DNA of 7,962 bases from the NCBI GenBank assembly GCA_038231775.1, contig JBBRKS010000178.1, positions 1-7,962 on the forward strand, written 5' to 3'. Position numbers and translations under genes: made by a program. The stretch is from Stagnihabitans sp038231775. Its GTDB lineage: Bacteria > Pseudomonadota > Alphaproteobacteria > Rhodobacterales > Rhodobacteraceae. How positions within the stretch are numbered: the stretch's first letter is position 1; every line of letters starts with the position of its first letter. The notes under the pieces were generated by a model that did no database searches, was not told where the DNA came from, and saw nothing but the letters and a program-made list of their open reading frames with translations. This document shows positions 5,536-7,962 of this stretch, piece by piece.

Positions 5536-6234
5536 ATGGCAAATGTTGGAAAACGTACCCGCGCCGCTGAAGCTCTGTTCGTAGGCAAAACCAATCTCGC
5601 GGTTGAGGCGGCTGTTGCCCTGATCAAGGGGGCATCCACCGCCAAATTCGACGAGACGCTGGAAATCGCGATGAACCTGGGCGTTGACCCGCGTCACGCC
5701 GACCAGATGGTTCGTGGTGTCGTGCAGCTGCCGAATGGTACGGGCAAAGTTGTCCGCGTCGCAGTGTTTGCCCGTGGTGCCAAGGCTGATGAAGCCAAAG
5801 CTGCCGGTGCGGACATTGTCGGCGCAGAAGACCTGATGGAAACCATCCAGTCCGGCAAGATTGAGTTTGACCGTTGCATCGCGACGCCGGACATGATGCC
5901 GCTGGTTGGCCGTCTGGGCAAAATCCTCGGGCCGCGCAACCTGATGCCGAACCCCAAGGTCGGCACCGTGACGATGGACGTGAAAACCGCCGTCACCGCC
6001 GCCAAGGGTGGTGAAGTGCAGTTCAAGGTCGAAAAGGCCGGCGTCATCCATGCCGGTATCGGCAAAGTTTCGTTCACCGACGAAAAGCTGGCGCAAAACG
6101 TCCGCGCTTTCGTTGAGGCCGTGACGCGTGCCAAGCCTGCTGGCGCCAAAGGCACCTACCTGAAAAAGGTCTCGCTGTCGTCGACCATGGGCCCGGGCGT
6201 CTCGCTCGACCTGTCTTCGGCCACCGCGCGCTAA
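5536..6234 (+). CDS. rplA: 50S ribosomal protein L1
   Basis: The 232-residue protein has normal L1 length and order. It includes the N-terminal GKRTRAA start, the FDETLEIAMNLGVDPRHADQ segment (38-57), RGVVQLPNGTGK (60-71), the L1 signature around MMPLVGRLGKILGPRNLMPN (120-139), and the C-terminal KGTYLKKVSLSSTMGPGV. L1 forms the mobile stalk of the 50S subunit near the E site and in other bacteria represses its own operon. The Shine-Dalgarno AAGGGA lies inside the end of rplK, and the 3-nt gap points to translational coupling. A strong terminator follows 20 nt after the stop codon, so rplK-rplA can form a separate unit here. Confidence 0.98.
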   Translation: MANVGKRTRAAEALFVGKTNLAVEAAVALIKGASTAKFDETLEIAMNLGVDPRHADQMVRGVVQLPNGTGKVVRVAVFARGAKADEAKAAGADIVGAEDLMETIQSGKIEFDRCIATPDMMPLVGRLGKILGPRNLMPNPKVGTVTMDVKTAVTAAKGGEVQFKVEKAGVIHAGIGKVSFTDEKLAQNVRAFVEAVTRAKPAGAKGTYLKKVSLSSTMGPGVSLDLSSATAR

Positions 6235-6254
6235 GCTTTTGGGCTGACAAATCG

Positions 6255-6286
6255 GGCCACCGGCGGCAATGCTGTCGGTGGCCTTT
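6255..6286 (+). terminator. Intrinsic terminator after rplA
   Basis: GGCCACCG (6255-6262) pairs perfectly with CGGTGGCC (6276-6283). One more C-G and one G-U pair extend the stem to 10 bp around a 9-nt loop. TTT follows at 6284-6286. This is the best terminator of the window and would end or attenuate rplK-rplA transcription before the glycosyltransferase gene. Confidence 0.75.
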
Positions 6287-6307
6287 CCATTGCGCCGGGG
6301 TGCCCCC

Positions 6308-7276
6308 GTGTCGAAACCTTATGTCACCCTTGTCACGATCTGCCGCGAGCCTTTGGCCGTCACGTTGCGGTTTCTGGCCTGGCACCGGAATTTGGGCGTG
6401 GACCGCGTTCTGTTATATCTGGATGACCCTCGCGACCCCGTCCTGCCGTGGATTGCTGGCAAGGATTGGATTACGCCGATCTCTTGTGACGCCGATTTCT
6501 GGGCGGGGCAGGGCGTGAGTGCGACCGCCGCCTTTCCGGCCCGTCAGTTGGCAGCGCTGACCCATGGTTACCGTCAGGTGTCCGAGGGCTGGGTCGCCGT
6601 GGCCGATGCTGATGAACTTTTCTACTTTGGCGGCAGAAAAGTGCAGGATATTCTGGCGCTGCAACCCGCAAACCTGCGTGGGTTAAGGATCGGGACGGCA
6701 GAATATGTCGGTAGCGAAACCGGCCTGCATTTTCGTCTGCCGATGACCAAGCCGCAGGTCAATGCGGTCTACGGCCCCGACGCCGCCCTTTTCCGCCCGA
6801 CAGAGGGGTTGATCGGTCACCGCGCCGGCAAATCGATCACCCGTGCGAGCCTGAAACTCCGCCGGATGCGGCCGCATTGGGCAGTAGGCCGCCGAGAACG
6901 CGACCTGACCGACCTGCGGCTGGGGCCAGACGAGACAGCGGCTTTGCTGCATTTCGTCAACACCGATTTCCAAGGCTGGCGTGCCAAACTGGCATGGCGG
7001 TTGGCCGCACTGGGCGGGATTTCCCCTCGCGTCAAGCTGGCCTTGCAGGCGGCCATGGCCTCGGCCAGCGACCACGAGGCGGAATTGCAGGCGTTGTTTG
7101 CAAGATTGCACCGCGTCACGCCAGACAGGATTGAAATCCTGCGCAAATCCGGGGTGCATCTGGCCGTTGAAGATGATATGCTTGCACGTACGCGTGGTGT
7201 GTTCCAGAATGCACCTGATCCGTTTGCGGCAGGGTTATTGCCATCACGGGTTGCGCCTGCCGAAACCCTCCTGTAA
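6308..7276 (+). CDS. GT2-like glycosyltransferase (Glyco_tranf_2_4 type)
   Basis: The 322-residue protein resembles glycosyltransferases of the Pfam Glyco_tranf_2_4 group (GT-A fold, GT92-like). It begins VTLVTICREPLAVTLRFLAW, continues with HRNLGVDRVLLYLDD (26-40) and has the nucleotide-sugar/metal motif GWVAVADADELFYF (94-107) with DADE at 100-103. A later HFVNTDFQGW block (215-224) is typical of the acceptor side. The donor and acceptor are unknown; capsule, LPS or exopolysaccharide roles are usual in the family. No membrane span or signal peptide is seen. An in-frame ATG at 6269 lies in the loop of the preceding terminator and lacks a good Shine-Dalgarno. GTG at 6308, with GGGG at 6297-6300, gives a start immediately before the conserved N-terminal strand and is preferred. 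The gene interrupts the usual rplKA-rplJL order and is flanked by a terminator and a hairpin. Confidence 0.8.
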   Translation: MSKPYVTLVTICREPLAVTLRFLAWHRNLGVDRVLLYLDDPRDPVLPWIAGKDWITPISCDADFWAGQGVSATAAFPARQLAALTHGYRQVSEGWVAVADADELFYFGGRKVQDILALQPANLRGLRIGTAEYVGSETGLHFRLPMTKPQVNAVYGPDAALFRPTEGLIGHRAGKSITRASLKLRRMRPHWAVGRRERDLTDLRLGPDETAALLHFVNTDFQGWRAKLAWRLAALGGISPRVKLALQAAMASASDHEAELQALFARLHRVTPDRIEILRKSGVHLAVEDDMLARTRGVFQNAPDPFAAGLLPSRVAPAETLL

Positions 7277-7287
7277 CACGACAACCT

Positions 7288-7321
7288 GTCCAGATTGCGT
7301 GATTCGTCACGCCGTCTGGAC
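7288..7321 (+). terminator. Long hairpin after the glycosyltransferase gene
   Basis: GTCCAGA (7288-7294) pairs with TCTGGAC (7315-7321). Inside a TT/CG internal loop, GCGTGA (7297-7302) pairs with TCACGC (7307-7312) around a TTCG tetraloop, giving 13 base pairs in total. GTGCTTTG follows, so the T tract is weak. The position 11 nt after the stop codon suggests termination or 3'-end protection. Confidence 0.6.
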
Positions 7322-7379
7322 GTGCTTTGTCCGAGACGGTGGGTGCCTTCGCAAGAAAGCTTAATTTCCCTCCTGAGAT

Positions 7380-7506
7380 GGAGTTCGAACCGATTTCACC
7401 GGGGCTTGCGCTCTGGCCGTCTGCAGGCTCGGAAGACATCATGGACCCGACGCCCCTTGGCAACTTGGGGCACACATGAGCCGGGGGGAAACCCCCAACC
7501 TTGGAG
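7380..7506 (+). promoter_or_regulatory. Probable rplJ (L10) leader region
   Basis: The 237 bp before rplJ contain no gene. Near the start codon are two stems. GCCCC (7452-7456) pairs with GGGGC (7467-7471). GGGGG (7483-7487) pairs with CCCCC (7492-7496) around a GAAA tetraloop and ends 4 nt before the TTGGAG ribosome binding site (7501-7506). L10 with L7/L12 is known in other bacteria to bind a structured leader of its own mRNA and block translation; placement and structure fit such a leader. The upstream limit is approximate, and no clear promoter was identified between 7322 and 7450. Confidence 0.5.
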
Positions 7507-7513
7507 TAAAACT

Positions 7514-7962
7514 GTGGATAGAGCCCAGAAAGAGCAAGTGGTCGACGAACTCGGCCAGATCTTCGCAAGCTCTGGCGTTGTAGTGGTCGCCCATGACACC
7601 GGTATGACAGTTGCCCAGATGCAGACCCTGCGCGCCAAAATGCGCGAAGTGAACGGGTCAGTGCGCGTCGCCAAGAACAAGCTCGCCATGATTGCCCTTG
7701 AGGGTAAGCCCGGTCAAAAAATGGCCAAGCTTCTCACGGGCATGACCGTTATGGCCTACTCGGAAGACCCCGTCGCTGCGGCGAAGGTCTGCGAGGCCTA
7801 TGCCAAGACGAACGAAAAGTTCGTTATTCTTGGCGGGGCAATGGGCGATACGGTTCTGGACCCTGCTGGTGTGAAAGCAGTATCGGCCCTGCCGTCGCGT
7901 GAGGAGCTTATTGCTTCTGTCGTGGCGTGCCTTGGGTCGCCTGCGTCTGCACTTGCCGGTGC
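7514..7962 (+). CDS. rplJ: 50S ribosomal protein L10, 3' end cut by window edge
   Basis: Translation from GTG at 7514 gives (M)DRAQKEQVVDELGQIFASSG, the usual alphaproteobacterial L10 start. It continues with VRVAKNKLAMIALEGK, LLTGMTVMAYSEDPVAAAKV, FVILGGAMGD and LPSREELIASVVACLGSPAS. There are 149 codons in the window of roughly 172 expected; the missing part is the C-terminal helix that carries the L7/L12 dimers. L10 anchors the stalk to 23S rRNA next to L11. TTGGAG at 7501-7506, 7 nt upstream, supports the GTG start; no in-frame ATG is available nearby. rplL would be expected just beyond the edge. Confidence 0.96.
   Translation, partial: MDRAQKEQVVDELGQIFASSGVVVVAHDTGMTVAQMQTLRAKMREVNGSVRVAKNKLAMIALEGKPGQKMAKLLTGMTVMAYSEDPVAAAKVCEAYAKTNEKFVILGGAMGDTVLDPAGVKAVSALPSREELIASVVACLGSPASALAG

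Noticed and set aside
4948..6096. Minus-strand open frame of 382 codons antisense to rplK and rplA
   Set aside because: It is fully antisense to two certain ribosomal protein genes, has no recognisable domain and no good start signal. Its length follows from codon bias in GC-rich genes.
6269..6307. ATG at 6269 as start of the glycosyltransferase
   Set aside because: It lies in the loop of the rplA terminator, has no suitable Shine-Dalgarno, and would add 13 residues not resembling the family N-terminus; GTG at 6308 fits better.
7277..7513. Small coding gene or tRNA in the rplJ upstream region
   Set aside because: No convincing plus-strand frame with a ribosome binding site and no cloverleaf were found; minus-strand frames are antisense continuations. 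Hairpins and leader function explain the stretch better.

Overview
The window looks like chromosomal DNA from an alphaproteobacterium, most likely Rhodobacterales (Rhodobacter/Roseobacter/Paracoccus type). The SecE, NusG, L11, L1 and L10 sequences have the character of that group, GC content is high by eye, and the IS5-family transposase start is of a type common there. This placement comes from reading the proteins; no search was run.

Layout. (1) 1-745 is a mobile-DNA scar. It holds the 5' end of an IS5-type insertion sequence, with its transposase running off the left edge on the minus strand. The IS abuts a decayed C-terminal half of a tyrosine recombinase with three in-frame stops. About 220 bp that I cannot assign follow. 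(2) 746-3946 is a plus-strand accessory cluster of three intact genes: a DUF4432 (aldose-1-epimerase-like) protein, a MocD-like membrane fatty-acid-desaturase-family oxygenase, and a PanB-like protein that has lost most of the residues expected for ketopantoate hydroxymethyltransferase. A hairpin overlapping the stop codon of the last gene closes the cluster. (3) 4042-7962 is the conserved translation/transcription region secE-nusG-rplK-rplA-(insert)-rplJ, with rplJ cut by the right edge.

How the genes relate. SecE is a subunit of the Sec translocon. NusG couples RNA polymerase to other machinery. L11, L1 and L10 are 50S stalk-region proteins, and their genes are normally contiguous (rplKAJL-rpoBC). 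Here a 322-residue GT2-like glycosyltransferase gene sits between rplA and rplJ. It has a good intrinsic terminator before it and a long hairpin after it. The 237-bp region before rplJ carries hairpins next to the ribosome binding site, consistent with an L10 autoregulatory leader. The secE-nusG spacer is also unusually long (200 bp) and holds several GC-rich hairpins, one followed by six T residues.

The best candidates for undescribed biology are the DUF4432 / MocD-like / altered-PanB trio, which may form a small uncharacterised oxidative or carbon-compound pathway, and the glycosyltransferase gene embedded in the ribosomal protein cluster. I see no CRISPR array, tRNA, rRNA or complete mobile element.
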